From a bacterium (GTDB lineage: Bacteria > Vulcanimicrobiota > Xenobia > Xenobiales > Xenobiaceae), in NCBI GenBank assembly GCA_017444045.1, contig JAFSXO010000098.1, forward strand, positions 1 to 6,567: DNA of 6,567 bases, given 5' to 3'. Below, one piece after another: positions 5,624 to 6,567 of the stretch (within the stretch, counting starts at the first letter, position 1; each line of letters begins with the position of its first letter). The translations under genes were made by a program, and so were the position numbers. The notes beneath the pieces are model-generated. The model made no database searches and was not told where the DNA came from. It saw nothing but the letters and a program-made list of their open reading frames with translations.

Positions 5624-6567
5624 AGGCGATCGCTCCACAGTCCAACGCTCTTGACCGTGGCAGCCATGCCCGCCTTTATGCTGGGGTTGGGCTGATCCAA
5701 ACGTAGCTTGACGGCAAACACCTGGCGCCCGCGCTCTTCGGGCGTCTGCAGATTGATAGGCGTGAATTCGCCGCTGGTGGCAATAGCCTCGACGTGAGCA
5801 TCATACAGCCCTTTTTGGCCATCGATGGTCAATTTGGCCGCATCGCCCACCTTGACTAGGTGCAGTTTGTCCTGAGCCATATAGACCTTGAGCCAGATGT
5901 CCTTGGGATCGCTGAGGCGCATCAGACTGGTCCCAGCGTTGACCAAGTCTCCGGCTGCTGTAAGTTTGGCCTCGACACAGCCGTCGAGAGGGGCGGTGAC
6001 GATGTATTCCTGCAGGCGTTCTTCGGCGGCTTTGAGATTTAACTCCGCTGTCTGCACTGCGCTTTTAGCTTTGGCTATTTCCTGGGGGCGATAGCCGTTT
6101 TTCATGAGCCTGAGCTGGGCCTGTGCCTGCTGCAGACGGGCTTGGGCTATGGTGCGCTCTTGGGGGCGGTAGCCCTCCCTTAACTCGCTGTACTGCTGCC
6201 TGGCTTTTTCCGCTTGGGCACGAGCAATTTCAATGTCTTCGGCACGGCTGCCGCGCTGAAGCTCTAAAAGCGCTTCGTGTGCTCTGTCGCAGGCTGCCTG
6301 GGCCTGCAAATACTGCTCGCGGTGCAGCTCCTGTGACTGTTTGGAGACTGCGCCACATTCGTAAAGCTTGGTATAACGGTCATGCTCTGAGGCTGCAAAC
6401 TCCAAGGCGGCTTGGCTGGAGGCATACTGAGCCTGAGCCTGAGCTATCTGCTCGCGGCGCGGGCCGCTGAGCAGTTTGGCGTAGTTGGCCTGCGCTTCTT
6501 CAAGCTGAGCGCGAGCCATCTCGATATCCTGTTCACGGTAGCCTTGGGCTAGCAAATCGGCATTGGC
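5620..6567 (-). CDS. HlyD/YbhG-like membrane fusion protein (5' end outside window)
   Basis: The frame stays open to the right edge, so the start, signal or membrane anchor and first part of the hairpin are missing; 315 residues are visible. From the window edge: a long Ala/Gln/Arg-rich helical hairpin (about 1-185), a lipoyl-like hinge with I-V-T-A-P-L-D-G-C-V, and a beta-barrel region ending in I-K-A-G-M-A-A-T-V. These are marks of the periplasmic adaptor family. It would link the ABC permease to an outer-membrane channel or release substrate to the periplasm. The helical arms carry five G-x-R repeats at residues 9, 35, 106, 132 and 158, spaced 26, 71, 26 and 26; YbhG-type proteins usually show about one per arm. 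The stop TGA overlaps the ATPase ATG by 4 bases. No outer-membrane partner gene is in the window. Confidence 0.9.
   Translation of the reverse strand, partial: ANADLLAQGYREQDIEMARAQLEEAQANYAKLLSGPRREQIAQAQAQYASSQAALEFAASEHDRYTKLYECGAVSKQSQELHREQYLQAQAACDRAHEALLELQRGSRAEDIEIARAQAEKARQQYSELREGYRPQERTIAQARLQQAQAQLRLMKNGYRPQEIAKAKSAVQTAELNLKAAEERLQEYIVTAPLDGCVEAKLTAAGDLVNAGTSLMRLSDPKDIWLKVYMAQDKLHLVKVGDAAKLTIDGQKGLYDAHVEAIATSGEFTPINLQTPEERGRQVFAVKLRLDQPNPSIKAGMAATVKSVGLWSDRL

Noticed and set aside
5627..5634. GCGATCGC octamer, the HIP1 motif of cyanobacteria
   Set aside because: Only one full copy is seen in 6.5 kb, and the gene set does not point to cyanobacteria.

Overview
The window is 6,567 bases of ordinary-looking bacterial chromosome with roughly balanced GC. 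It holds seven protein genes, two of them cut by the window edges. The mix suggests a diderm relative of the Firmicutes (Negativicutes-like): a SpoIIAA-type STAS protein, a YtxH-family protein, strong GGAGG ribosome sites with TTG starts, and a three-part exporter with a periplasmic adaptor. This placement is inference from gene content; no rRNA or other marker is present. There is no insertion sequence, integrase, tRNA, rRNA or CRISPR array.

Left end, + strand (3-863): the C-terminal part of a UvrD/Rep-type helicase carrying a Cas4/RecB-like PD-(D/E)XK nuclease domain with four iron-sulfur-type cysteines. It converges on the other genes, and a strong hairpin at 981-1023 with T-runs on both sides can end transcription from both directions.

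Centre, - strand (1036-3366): three separately spaced genes, read right to left. These are an SppA-type signal peptide peptidase (2167-3366), a YtxH-like single-pass membrane protein with 11-residue repeats and an acidic tail (1565-2011), and an anti-sigma-factor antagonist (1036-1395). The gaps hold most of the unexplained structure: a GC-rich hairpin at 1491-1546, an AT-rich promoter-like region at 2085-2124, and two copies of a 17-bp palindrome (2054-2070 and 3519-3535), each upstream of one of these genes.

Right end, - strand (3582-6567): a tightly coupled operon of a HlyD/YbhG-like membrane fusion protein (cut by the window edge), an ABC ATPase and an ABC-2 permease. The coding regions overlap by 4 and 1 bases. 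Together they would form an inner-membrane ABC exporter with a periplasmic adaptor, probably for drugs or other small molecules. The substrate cannot be read from the sequence.

I found no convincing new multi-gene system. The most notable items are the duplicated palindrome, the strand-biased hairpin at 1491-1546, the expanded 26-residue repeats of the fusion protein, and the leader hairpin before sppA.
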